Shown here: positions 45,253 through 56,028 of the stretch, in pieces | Position numbering within the stretch: position 1 is the first letter of the stretch | Layout: each line of letters begins with the position of its first letter | Assembly: GCA_023213395.1 (NCBI GenBank) | Contig: CM041465.1 | Coordinates: 68,827,741 to 68,891,740 of the forward strand | Direction of reading: 5' to 3' | Origin: Cycas panzhihuaensis | Lineage: Eukaryota > Cycadophyta | DNA length: 64,000 nt | Notes under the pieces: model-generated | The model's input: the letters and a program-made list of their open reading frames with translations, nothing else | Told to the model about the DNA's origin: nothing | The model's database searches: none | Made by a program: the position numbers and the translations under genes

Positions 45253-46662
45253 TCATGCCATAGTTAGAGTCTTGTTTACAGAATGGGAGACATAAGCATG
45301 AGATGATCCAGATGTTGTATCTAATTTGTAGAGGCCACGATCTTCATGACCAACTGCAACTATTTGGTCGTCTTTGTTCCTGATTACACACTTTCTGACT
45401 TTAAATAACACACTCATCTGCTGCTTATCAAGTTGACTAACAGAAAGCAAATTTTTGGGCATTCCAGGAACTAAGAAAACATTCCCATTAGGAAATGCAG
45501 AATACTGATCATGAGGTGTGATTTGACCTACACGTGATATTTCTACAATGGCATTGTCCCCAAATGTCACTATTTCTCCCTTAAATTCTTGAAAATTTGA
45601 TAATATGTTTGCATCACCTATCATGTGGTGTGATGCACCAGAGTCAATGATCCAAGTATTATCATTATGATTGCCACTATATGCAAAAAAGGTCATGTCA
45701 CTTGGATCATGTTGAGCTGTGTGGTCTTGAAAGCCACCACGATTTGTCCTTCTTTGGTGACCACCTTGGAATGCACCTCGAGTTGGTCCTTGTTGCTGAC
45801 GTTGTTGCTGCTATTGACGTTGATTCTGTTGTCGCTGAATTTGTTGCTATTGTGGTTGTTGCAAGTTATGTTGACATTTTCTACAATTAGGTTGAATGTG
45901 GCCAACTTTGCCACAATAATGACAGATGATAGTCTTTGATTTTACACTAAGACTGCCAAATTTTTTCAGAAAATTCTGCTTGGGTTGAAATTGCTGCTTG
46001 GATTTAAACTTCACTGAGAAAGCACCTGATGTGCTTGCCTCATCTTGTCGCGAATGAATTTCTTCTTCTTGCAGCAACAAACGTTCTAACTCAGTGAAAG
46101 TTAGAATTGACAAAGTGCCATTTCGTGAAATGTCAGAAATAAAACCATTATATTCTTTCGGTAATGCATGAATTGTTGTAGTAACCAAGTCTTCATTTGT
46201 GACTAGTTTACCAAGTGCTCTCAACTGATTACTGATGGCCTTAATTGAAGATAAATAGGATGCCATTGGAGCAACATACTTCAGACTGAATAATTTTGCT
46301 TTATACATGACAATTCTTGCATCATCTTTTTGTTCATACAAAGAAACAATTATGTCCCAAGCAATTTTAAAAGTTGAAGCAGATTCAATATTCTGATCAA
46401 CATTATCACTGACTGATAGATGAATAAAGGTGAGCGCAACTTTATCCTTAGCTTTGAAAGAAGTTAATGCAACAGGATCTGCTAGAATAAAATTTTGAGG
46501 ATTAGCAGGATCAGGAGTTGGCTCAGGTTTGATGATTTCACCTGATACATAACCCCACAACTCATTCATAATCAACAAATTTTTTGCTTGCTTCTTCCAA
46601 GTAAGATAGTTTTCAACACCTATTAATTTAATGGTATTTGCATTTAGCATCTGAGTTGCCAT
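45253..46662 (-). pseudogene. copia gag and protease
   Basis: ATG at 46660-46662 opens MATQMLNANTIKLIGVENYL. A 271-codon gag frame has VALTFIHLSVSDNVDQNIES, YNGFISDISRNGTLSILTF and LERLLLQEEEIHSRQDEAST, then a CCHC knuckle, CHYCGKVGHIQPNCRK (about 45880-45930). A Gln-rich stretch with stops follows (45780-45870). Protease: NTWIIDSGASHHMIGDANIL at about 45595-45655, with the D-S-G catalytic box intact, and then VEISRVGQITPHDQYSAFP and LVPGMPKNLLSVSQLDKQQM. Confidence 0.82.
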
Positions 46663-47128
46663 CTTGATTACAGTACCAGATGAAACTTGGAAACCTTTGA
46701 GTTGACGCTACTTAAGTTCCACTCAATATCCAACAATGATCAGTACGAGACCAAAAAATTGTGGACGGAATGGAGGGCTTGGCTCGCAAGTTGTCCAACT
46801 TGATGACTAGATCAGTGTTGGCCAAGTTATTGGTACTTGAGGCAGAGTATAAACTCTTTTCAAGCCTCCCCACTTAAATGTTTTAATGATTAAAAGTGGG
46901 TTGATTTAGTGTTGAAAATTTGAGCTTGTAGGCCTTGTTTGTTGTTGAAAACTTCGTCAAAAAAAGACTTTAAGATATAATGTAGTTGTATTTAATGTCA
47001 GATAATGCAACTAAGTACAAACAATGATCTCATGAAGAGATAAACAACAGCTAAACACTACAAATTTAATGCCTTAAACAAGCCAATAACAAAGCAAGTC
47101 CACCATGAACACCTGGGATTGAAAAATG

Positions 47129-47312
47129 TTTTCGATAGTAACATGGAAGATTTGAGAGAAATGCAAGATGTCTATTATTGAATGAGTATGTACATATATA
47201 CAATTAGGGTTATAACCACTTTGTAATTATCTTCTCTTTTGATGACACGTGTTTCTCTCTACATTACATTAGTGTACATATAAGACTAAAGATAAAACAT
47301 TATATTCTAACA
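47129..47312 (-). repeat. 3' LTR of the 47129 element
   Basis: Starts TGTTAGAATATAATG on the minus strand. The terminal CA has changed to AA. 184 bp. Confidence 0.9.
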
Positions 47313-48154
47313 CCCTCTCTTAATGTTTTATCCAATTAATCCTATTTTGTCTGTTAGTGTTTGAAATCTTTCTTTCCCCAATGGTTTGGTCAGAATATCG
47401 ACTACTTGATCATTAGTTGGACAATAAACTAGATCTATTTCTTTGTTCTGAACGTTTTCCCTAATGAAGTGGTGTTGAACTTCAATGTGTTTGGTTCTTG
47501 CATGGAATACTGGATTTTTGGTTAGTTTGATTGTACTCTGATTGTCACAGTAGAGTGTTGTTGTTGCTTCTTGAGGTGCATCTAGATCCTTCAGTAATTG
47601 TCTAGGCCATACTGCTTCAGTTGTTGCACTTACAACCGACTTGTATTCTGCCTCTGTTGACGATAATGCTACAATGGCTTGTTTTTATAACTCCAAGAAA
47701 TTAGTGAGGAGCCCAAAAAGAAACAATATCCATTGGTTGACTTTCTTTGTTCTTTGTCACCTGCCCAATTTGAATCATAGAACCCAATTAATTGAAGTGA
47801 TGTTTCCTTTGGAAATTTTAGCTTCAATTCAATTGTTCCTTTGAGATATCTTAAGATCCTTTTGGTAGCATTCCAATGTCTTAATTTTGGCTCATGCATG
47901 TATCTTGATATTTAGACTCACAAGATATGAATTGTCAGGTCTAGTTGTTGTGAGATAGATGAGACTTTCGACGAGTTGCCTATACAAGGTTGCATCAAAA
48001 TAGGATTCTTCTTCATTTGGAATTAGATTACAATTTACCTCCATAGGTGTGGAGCAAGGATTGCATTCTTCCATTTTTAACTTTGTTAGTAAATCTCTGA
48101 TGTATTTACTCTGACACAAAGTAACTGAATTGTCCTATTATTGAATTTGAATTC
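47313..48154 (-). pseudogene. copia RNase H (after the insertion)
   Basis: Reads SVTLCQSKYIRDLLTKLKME, CNPCSTPMEVNCNL, LYRQLVESLIYLTTTRPD, HWNATKRILRYLKGTIELKL, FYDSNWAGDKEQRKSTNGYC and ISWSYKNKPL, then YKSVVSATTEAVW-like residues down to about 47340. It continues the reverse transcriptase of 53784-54870 across the 48160-53778 insertion. A frameshift after ISWSYK and another near 47920 break it. Confidence 0.75.
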
Positions 48155-48434
48155 CTAAGTGTTGACAATGGGCATTAGGCCACATTGATCCCAAGATCAT
48201 AAATATAATCACAATACAATAAATGCATGAAAGCATGAGAGCATAAAAGCATAAACTGAAATATAGGAGCAAGAGAAAATGATACCCAATATGTGGAGTT
48301 GGAATTGGTCCAACCTCCCAAGAAGAAAACAGCTTGATTGGCAAACTGATAGCATAACAATACAACTCCAAGTCTCCATATGAGACAATGAGAAGAGGTC
48401 TCATTATATAGAGTGAAATGAAAGACCTAAGGCC

Positions 48435-48545
48435 TTGGATGTTTGACAAGTGTCAAACATCCAAGATACATCACATGGATCATGAGCAAAAGTGCTTGGA
48501 TCCTCACCTAAGGCCTTGGATGTTTGACAAGTGTCAAACATCCAA
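48435..48545. repeat. duplicated palindromes in LTR U3
   Basis: TTGGATGTTTGACA and TGTCAAACATCCAA with a 2-nt centre, once at 48435-48464 and again at 48516-48545, within an 81-bp tandem duplication. The same pair is in the 5' LTR (53475-53504, 53556-53585). The core holds inverted TTGAC, the W-box core recognised by WRKY factors. Confidence 0.9.
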
Positions 48546-48637
48546 GATACATCACTTGGAATATTCAAACAAGTGCATGAGGGTCCATTGACCTTTTGTG
48601 ACAACGTTGTGTCACTAGAAAGAATGTGGTGTGCACT

Positions 48638-48655
48638 TTATCACTTAAGTGATAA
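48638..48655. repeat. 18-bp perfect palindrome in LTR
   Basis: TTATCACTTAAGTGATAA. Also at 55481-55498 in the solo LTR; its inner TCACTTAAGTGA is in the LTR at 16129. Confidence 0.95.
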
Positions 48656-48739
48656 GTCACCCCTAAAGTATAAAGTGCATATATTACATGAAAAATAATG
48701 TACATTCACTTAACATTTAAACATAAGGTTTAACACCCC

Positions 48740-50645
48740 TCATCGCTTACAATGTTAAGCACCAAGACCATCTCTAAATTTTACAAATTTGTCTCTACCA
48801 AGTGGCTTGGTAAAGATATCTGTTCTGTTGCTCTGTTGGTCGATATTGAAGTGTGATCTCACCACCGTGTACATGCTCCCGATGAAATGGTGGTGAACTT
48901 CAATATGCTTGGTCAAAGCAGGATTCTTAGTTAGCTTGAGGACACTCGATTGTCACAATGAAGGCCGGGGTACCCGTCGTTTTAAACCCAAGCTCACCAA
49001 GAAGATAGCCTCACAAGTGGAGGACAAGGTAACATTTGGTTGCTTCTTGCAACTCCATGAAACAAGGGTAAAACAAGAACCCGAGGTAGATCTTACGCTA
49101 TCCCGGCATAATCGTAATCGAGAACCCCTCCAAAGTGAAGTTCTCCTTATGTACATACTCAAGTCCAAGCGCAATGTTCCTTTGATATACTTGAGTATGC
49201 GTCTTATTCCTATCCGATTGGGTTGAGACATGTAACGAGAGCAAATCCCAACAAAGAATGAAATATCCCACGAGTGTTGGTGAGATAAATGAGACTCCCA
49301 ATCAAGTGTGGGATCCTTCCTCATTGAGAGAAAGCTTGTTCTCCATGGGTGTAGCATAAGATGTCCCAAGAATATTTTGCTTGGGAAATGAAGATATAGC
49401 CGCCATACCTCAAAGCCTAGAAAGTAATGGAGAAGTCCAAGATCACCATCTCAAAACTTCTCTTCAAATCATTTTGGAGAACATTGATGAGCTTAGTGTC
49501 ATCACCCGTGATCACTAAGTCATCTACATACAAGGCAATATAAGTGACATGGTGATGGTCATGTTTGATGTACAAGTTTGGATCGATGTGGATCGATGAA
49601 ACCCATGTCTCGAAAGTATTCATCGATTTTGCATACCATGCCCTAGGAGCTTGCTTCAAGCCATACAAAGCCTTCTTGAGGCGACATACCAAATGCTCCT
49701 TGCCTTGTTCCTTGTAACAGGTTGCTCCAAGTATACCTCCTCTTGAAGATCGCCATTGAGGAAGGCGCTCTTCACGTCCATCGATATCCCATTTGCATTG
49801 TGCCAAGAGAAGTCGATGGTGTTCATATTTGCTGCAAAGGTCTCCTCGTAATCAATTCCTTCTTGTTGTTTAAATCCCTTTGCTACAAGTCTTGCTTTGT
49901 GTCCCATCGAATGGACTTTGGTCTTGTAGACCCATTTACAACCGATTGCTGTTTGTGTGGAGGCAATTACCAAGTCCCAAGTACCATTCTTATGAATGGA
50001 TTGAATCTCCTCATCCATGGCGACTTTCCAATTATCACTTTGTGAAGCCTCGTAGTAGGCTCATCAATAGAAAGCACTTGACCATAAGTGCAAAGTTTGT
50101 TTGATACTTTGATGGACGTTTCCCTTCAATGATATGACCATTTGAGTGTACCATTTAGGTAACAATGATGTGTTTGAACCTCAATATCTTCCGGTCTAAG
50201 TGTAGGAGTATCAAGATGAAGTGGAAGGTTCAAGTGGAGCAAATGAAGATGAAGTAGATGATGAAGAACATGGTGTGTAAGATTGAGGGAAGGGAAGTCC
50301 TCAACAATCTTTTTCCCTTTGTCAATGGGGGGTTGGATTGGTGCCATATCCAACTCTTTTGATCATACTCAACAAAGATTACATCTCTTGAGAGATGCAT
50401 TTTCCTCCCAACGGATCATACAACTTGTAGGCTTTGCTATGGATTGAATATCCTACAAAGATGCATTTAAGACTATGTTTGTCTAACTTAGTTCTTTGTT
50501 GATCCGGTATGTGCATATATATGTCCTTAAGTGGGCGATAGTTGGCTTCTTTCCACCATGCCTCCTCGGGTGTGATATTGGCAGCTCTTGGAAGCCCTTT
50601 TGCATGCATCATTGTTCTGGCTTTATTAGCCAATGTTCTATTCAT
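48740..50645 (-). pseudogene. copia integrase end, reverse transcriptase and RNase H, deletion-riddled
   Basis: Integrase C-terminus: MNRTLANKARTMMHAKGLPR, SLKCIFVGYSIHSKAYKLYD (50379-50645). Reverse transcriptase: [40 protein letters not shown], then [20 protein letters not shown] and IALYVDDLVITGDDTKLI (YVDD at about 49510-49525), ending RSFEMVILDFSITF. RNase H (48740-49369): LYVRRTSLW- and RSTSGSCFTLVSWSCKKQPN-like pieces. Losses are mostly a few to tens of bases, for example in NMNTIDFSW, rather than substitutions. Confidence 0.75.
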
Positions 50646-52310
50646 CCTTTCGGAGACTCCATTTTAGGAGTATGAGGAGTGAGTTGTCTCCGAATTCCAT
50701 TATCCTTGCAAAATTGGTTGAATTCATTTGAAGTGAATTCACCTCCATTATCGACCTTAATGTGCCAATTGAGTAGCGATTCATTTTCTACTCCGCCTTG
50801 AACTCTTTGAATTTGGAGAAGGCTTCGATTTTTGTTTTAGGAAGTAGACCCACTTTGTGAGAGAAGTCATCAATAAAGGATATGTAGTACAATGCTCCTC
50901 CAAAGGGTGGACATGGGTCCACACAAGTGAACTAATTGCAAAGGATAAGATGAACGCCATGCTTTGCCTTTAGGAAAATGTTGTGTCCCCATTATGCAGA
51001 CATTTTGAGCCATACATCTTTGGAAGCCCATACACCATGCTTTTGTATGTCATTTGTCTAGGCTTAAATGTCCTAGACGTTGATGCATCTTTGACAAAGA
51101 TGTGAAACCATCAAGAGTAATATTATTCGCATCCAACTTCTAAAGGCCTTGATCCTCATAGGCTATAGCTACAATCGATCATCTTTGTCACGAATGATAC
51201 ATTTCCCATTTTTGAATAGTACGCTCATATGTTGCTTGTTCATCATTCTTCTCTATAGAAGAAATGAAATAGGCATCACTATTGGGAAATGATAAGGAAG
51301 GATTTTTAGGAGAGTGAAAACGAGCTATGGTGCCTATTCCGAAACCTCGCTTGATTCACCATTTCCAAAGGTTACTAAATGACCTTTGCCTTCCTTGATG
51401 TTGCTTAGGAGTTCTTCACATCGATAATCCAAGTGTTGTCAACCTTGGATGATTGGAATGCACAAAATAGTTTGTCGTCATTGGCAACCGATTATAATGG
51501 CGTTGGTAGCCATTTCTTTGACCCCTCCTTGTGGACCTCCTCGATAGGCACCTCGATTTGGTCGTCTTTGGCCTTGTGGTAAAGATTTGCTTGCTTCTTT
51601 CTCAGTGCAATGTGGGAATGCCACAATATTGGCAAACGACATTGGTCTTGGAAGATCCAATGTTCATGTTTCTAAACCGCTTTGTGAATGCGGTGTTGGA
51701 TTATTGAATTGTCTTTGCCTTTGCTGTGAAGCGATGTAGATGGTTCTTTCCTTAGCATAAATTTGTTCTTCTTGAAGCAATAAGCTTTCAAGTTGATTGT
51801 CATCCCCTAAGTGAACCATCTCGTAGTTGATGATATGAAGCCATTGTAGTCCTTTGGTAGTGCTTTTGTGATGGAGGCTACGATTTCATCTCTTGTAAGT
51901 AATTAATTCATTACAAACCTCCTTAATAGAGGACATGAATTCATTGGCTTTACAAATTTAATGGAGTACAATTTAGCTTTTATCATCAAAATCTTTCATA
52001 CAAAGAGGACAAGGTGTCCCATGCTTCTTTAGAAGATAGTGTAAGAAATATTTTGATCTACATGTATGTCCACAACCATTCGAATGAATGCCAAAGCAAT
52101 TTCGTCTTTGGCCTCCCATGCAAGAACAAGTTGAACATCCACATTATTATTAATCACAAGTGTAGGATTGGGGATTCTTCCAAACATATAACTCATTCAT
52201 TATCAAGAGATTTTTGTGATTCTTTTCCATTCTTGATAGTTAGCTTGTCCTATTAGCCTTATGGTACAAGCATTTAGCATTTGTATGGCGATCTTTCCAC
52301 TTGAGTAACA
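50646..52310 (-). pseudogene. copia gag, protease and integrase core, deletion-riddled
   Basis: The gag N-terminus reads SSGKIAIQMLNACTIRLIGQ at about 52250-52310, but its ATG is lost. The rest of gag is broken. The zinc knuckle survives only as VCQYCGIP near 51620-51640. The protease region reads DNTWIID and then directly VKNS (about 51425-51450), so the catalytic SGAS box and following residues are deleted. Integrase core pieces lie at 50650-51000. No enzyme could be made. Confidence 0.65.
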
Positions 52311-53231
52311 CTTGAAGCTAGCGGATAACTTGGAAGTCTCAAGAGCTTTGTCGCTAAGATCCACCTTCAAACAACACCACTAGTCCCGATCTTACAAGAA
52401 GATCCAACAACCAATGGGGTGAAGAGAAGTGGAGGACTCGCTAATGAGGTGGAGAACCAAGTTAAATCTAGGACGGGTTGATCATGGACGTACCATGCTT
52501 TCCACAGGTCAATAACACCCTTTTCGAACCTCCTTTCCTTCAAGCAACCTTAATTGTCGTGGTCCCCTAGGGAATGCACCAAGCTTAAGGTTAATTCGCA
52601 AGGTTTGAACCTTTTCTTTAAGTTCACTTTTAGATAAGTGTGAGTGAATCTTCTTACTTGGATTTTCTTTATGCCTTTTGGCTTACAATGAAAGAGCACA
52701 AAGCAGATAAGTGCTTTTAGATCCAAGTATGTATGCTTGAGTACAATGATGAAGTACTTTTGAGTACTAAAACAAAATGTAAGGAACCTTTGATTTTAAG
52801 CTCCATGAAGTGATGAAAATGTACTCAAGAAATTGCTCCAAAGTCCAACACAAGGTTGTTGAGACTTAAAATGTCTCAACCATCCAACAAAAACAAGTGA
52901 TTTTATTACTTTTCACAATGAGCCTTCTTTTTGAGAAGAAGGGCAAGGTCACCATGCAAGGTGCCAAAAATGAGGTTAGGTGATAAATTTCTTCACCTTT
53001 ACAATGAAAACATTCCTCTTGATTACAATAATTAAGCCAAAAAAAAGGCTTAAGGCAAAGGAGTACAAAAGTTTTTGAGAATCAAGAGAGTTAATGTAAA
53101 AACTTTAAGTAAAATTAGTTGAGAAATTTAAAAAACTCTTAAAGTCTTTTAGTGGAAATACATGAGAAAAAGGCATTTTAAAAAAAATGCTATTTAAGAG
53201 CTTGAAACTAATATGAGACCATTAGCTCAAA
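52311..53231 (-). other. leader of the 48160 element
   Basis: 920 bp without coding. A weak AT-rich hairpin, GCATTTT/AAAATGC (53173-53190), is followed in element orientation by CTTTTTCTC. A standard primer site next to the 5' LTR was not seen; the sequence there is TTTGAGCTAATGG. Confidence 0.5.
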
Positions 53232-53778
53232 TGTTGACAATGGGCATTAGGCCACATTGATCCCAAGATCATAAATATAATCACAATACAATAAATGCAT
53301 GAAAGCATGAGAGCATAAAAGCATAAAGCGAAATATAGGAAGAAAATGATACCCAATATGTGGAGTTGGAATTGGTCCAACCTCCCAAGTAGCATAACAA
53401 TACAACTCCAAGTCTCCATATGAGACAATGAGAAGAGGTCTCATTATATAGAGTGAAATGAAAGACCTAAGGCCTTGGATGTTTGACAAGTGTCAAACAT
53501 CCAAGATACATCACATGGATCATGAGCAAAAGTGCTTGGATCCTCACCTAAGGCCTTGGATGTTTGACAAGTGTCAAACATCCAAGATACATCACTTGGA
53601 ATATTCAAACAAGTGCATGAGGGTCCATTGACCCTTTTGTGACAACGTTGTGTCACTAGAAAGAATGTGGGTGTGCACTTTATCACTTAAGTGATAAGTC
53701 ACCCCTAAAGTATAAAGTGCATATATTACATGAAAAATAAATGTACATTCACTTAACATTTAAACATAAGGTTTAACA
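53232..53778 (-). repeat. 5' LTR of the 48160 element
   Basis: 547 bp. Same palindromes as the 3' copy. Lacks 29 bp present at about 48320-48348. Confidence 0.93.
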
Positions 53779-53783
53779 CTAAG

Positions 53784-54870
53784 TAGAAATTCAGGAATCC
53801 TAGATCAGTCATTTCAAATTTACTTCCCAATTGCTTCTTTATGTCTGTTATCGATTCTTCGTCTTGACCCATGAGAAGCATGTCATCAACATAAACAACT
53901 ATTATAGTTATTGTTCCATCTTTGTTTTTTATGTACAAACTTGAATCAGAACTACTTCTTTGGAAGCCATTTTTGTAGAGATGATTATCTAGTTTAGCAT
54001 ACGAAGCACGAGGAGCTTGTTTTAGCCCATACAATGCTTTTTTCAGTTTGCAGACTAGATGTTCTTGTCCTGGTTTGACATAACCTTCTCGCTAAGACAT
54101 ATAGACTTCTTCTTCAATTTCTCCATTCAAAAAAGCACTCTTTACATCTAGTTGGTATATTTTCTAGTTTTTATATGCTGTTAGGGCTGTGATTGTTCTA
54201 ACTGTGTTTAATTTGGCCACTGGAGAGAGTTTCTTCGTAGTCTATACCTGCTGTTTGTGTGTAGCCCTCCTTTGCAACTAATTTGGCTTTGTATTTTTCT
54301 ATTTTTCCATCAGATCTTCTTTTGATTTTGTAAGCCCACTTACAACCCACAATTGATTTGTTAGAAGGTAGTTCAACTAGCTCCCAGGTTTGATTTTTGG
54401 TGATTGAATCCAACTCAACATCCATTGCTTTCCTCCATTCGATATGATCTTTGGCTTTAGTGAAAGATTGTGGTTCTACATTGCTGATTAGGGCTGTTGG
54501 TTTTTGGCTCCTTGTTCTGTGAGGAAGGATTTCTCCTTTATTTTCTTCTATAGTCTTGAGATACCATTTTGGAACTTTCTTTACCTTTTCTTATTCAATT
54601 TCTGAGGTACTTTCTGCAGCTTCCAAGGTGGAATCAGTGCCTGAATCTTGAAGTAAGGACTCCTTTGAAATTTCTTCTGTGGTTACACTAGATTCTTCCT
54701 CTATAGGATTGTATGGAAGAGTTATTTGAGGCGTCATTTCAGTCATTTGAGTTCCCCTAATACTTTCTTCTTTGTCTTCTTCATTGAAGATAACATCTTG
54801 ACTTACATAGATCTTATTGTTTTTCAGATCTATGCACTTATATGCTTTTGAGTTTTTGTATATCCCACCA
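53784..54870 (-). pseudogene. copia linker and reverse transcriptase (before the insertion)
   Basis: The linker has KVPKWYLKTIEENKGEI-like wording near 54550. Reverse transcriptase: MDVELDSITKNQTWELVELP, KSIVGCKWAYKIKRRSDGKI, YKAKLVAKEGYTQTAGIDYE, then [19 protein letters not shown] and ITIIVVYVDDMLLMGQDEES (YVDD at about 53889-53900). It stops at FEMTDLGFLNFYL, where the 48160-53778 element is inserted. Stops and frameshifts lie at 54090-54230. Confidence 0.78.
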
Positions 54871-55399
54871 TAATGCGTTCAATACTTTTTGAATCTAGTT
54901 TTGTTCTTTTTTTTATTTGGAATGTGAACAAAAGCTTGGCTGCCAAATACTTTCAAGTGACTTATGTCAGGTTTCCTTCCTGTCCATGATTCTTTTGGAG
55001 CAAATTGATCTACTGCTTTTGTTGGACTTCTATTCAATAGATAACATGCTGTGCTGACAGCTTCGGCCCAATATGTCTTAGAGACATTTTTTGCATGTAT
55101 CATACTTCGTGTCATTTCCATAATGACTCGGGTTTTTCTTTCTACAACTCCATTGGATTGAGGCATATATGGAGTTGTGAATTGTCTTCGTATTCCTATG
55201 TTTTTGCAATATTCCAGAAATTCTTTGGATATGTATTCTCCTCCCCCATCAGACCTTATGCACTTGATTTTGGCATTGCTTTCTAATTCAATTTTTGCTT
55301 TGAACACTTTAAATGCATCAAGGACTTATGATTTTGTATGCAAAAAATAGATCCAGATTTTTCTGGTTAAATCATCTATAAAAGTAAGGAAGTATCTTC

Positions 55400-55953
55400 T
55401 GTTAAACCTTATGTTTACATGTTAAGATTATATACTTTATTTTTCATGTAATATTTGTACTTTTGTACTTTAGGGGTAACTTATCACTTAAGTGATAATG
55501 TGCACACCCACATTCTTTCTAGTGACACAACGTTGTCACTAAAGGGTCAAATGGACCCCCATGCACTTTTGCTCACTTGAGAGCCCCAAAAGGACACATG
55601 TCCTACATGCAAGGCATGTACCTTGGATGTTTGACACTTGTCAAACATCCAATGCCTTAGGTCTCTCATTTCACTCTATATAATGAGACCTCTCCTCATT
55701 GTTCTCATATAGAGTTGGAGCTGTATTGTTATGCTACCAGTTTGCTAATCAAATTGCTATTCATTTGGAGGTTGGACCAATTCCAACCCCTCACATTTGG
55801 TATCATTTTTCTTGCTCCTTCTTTTTCATGCTTTGTCTTGCTTATGTTTCATCTTAAGAGTATCATACTTGTTAACATTTGTTGCTTTTTAGAACTAGAG
55901 TGAACCTAGCTTCTAGATCTTGGGATTGTAAGGCCATTAGGTCCTTTTTCACA
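55400..55953 (+). mobile_element. solo LTR in the integrase of the 47129 element
   Basis: TGTTAAACC...TTTTTCACA, 554 bp, flanked by the perfect duplication TCTTC (55395-55399 and 55954-55958). Same family as the 48160 LTR but in the opposite orientation and diverged. Has one palindrome (55623-55652), the 18-bp palindrome (55481-55498) and a TATA-like CTATATAATGAG at 55675-55686. Formed by LTR-LTR recombination. Confidence 0.92.
55623..55652. repeat. palindrome in solo LTR
   Basis: TTGGATGTTTGACA, CT, TGTCAAACATCCAA: arms identical to those at 48435, with a different centre. Confidence 0.9.
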
Positions 55954-56028
55954 TCTTCTTCCATTAATTGAGTGTGGAGTGATGGGTCCACAAAGATCAG
56001 TATGTATTAATTCTAATTTTTCTTTGGC

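Larger units (their letters stand above)
48160..48735 (-). repeat. 3' LTR of the 48160 element
   Basis: 576 bp, minus strand TGTTAAACC...GTCAACA. Contains two palindromes with TTTGACA-TGTCAAA cores 81 bp apart, the 18-bp palindrome at 48638-48655, and a TATA-like CTATATAATGAG. Confidence 0.93.
48160..53778 (-). mobile_element. complete, recently inserted copia element with eroded coding region
   Basis: LTRs 48160-48735 and 53232-53778, perfect target duplication CTAAG (48155-48159 and 53779-53783), and polypurine tract GATGAGGGG (minus strand) beside 48736. The LTR copies differ mainly by a few indels (29 bp and about 6-8 bp missing from the right copy, single-base length changes) with very few substitutions. 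Gag, integrase, RT and RNase H are in order, but each has many small deletions. The youngest element of the nest. Confidence 0.93.
54879..56028 (-). pseudogene. copia integrase, split by a solo LTR
   Basis: 56028-55954 encodes ELIHTDLCGPITPHSINGRR (first Asp). The solo LTR at 55400-55953 intervenes. 55394-54879 resumes with RYFLTFIDDLTRKIWIYFLH, SDGGGEYISKEFLEYCKN (second Asp), PQSNGVVERKTRVIMEMTRS (Glu) and YWAEAVSTACYLLN, FGSQAFVHIPNKKK. Apart from one stop (KS*VLD) and the insertion, the core is well kept. Confidence 0.82.

Noticed and set aside
45667-45939. 90-codon plus-strand Leu/Thr-rich frame
   Set aside because: Antisense of the Gln-rich gag tail of the 42087 element.
48435-48545. 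CRISPR-like repeat-spacer-repeat
   Set aside because: Only two units, palindromic, and identical in both LTRs of a plant retrotransposon.
48404-48604. Repeated peptide DVSWMFDTCQTSKALG
   Set aside because: Translation of the 81-bp duplication within LTR U3; the same DNA in the 5' LTR gives the same frame.
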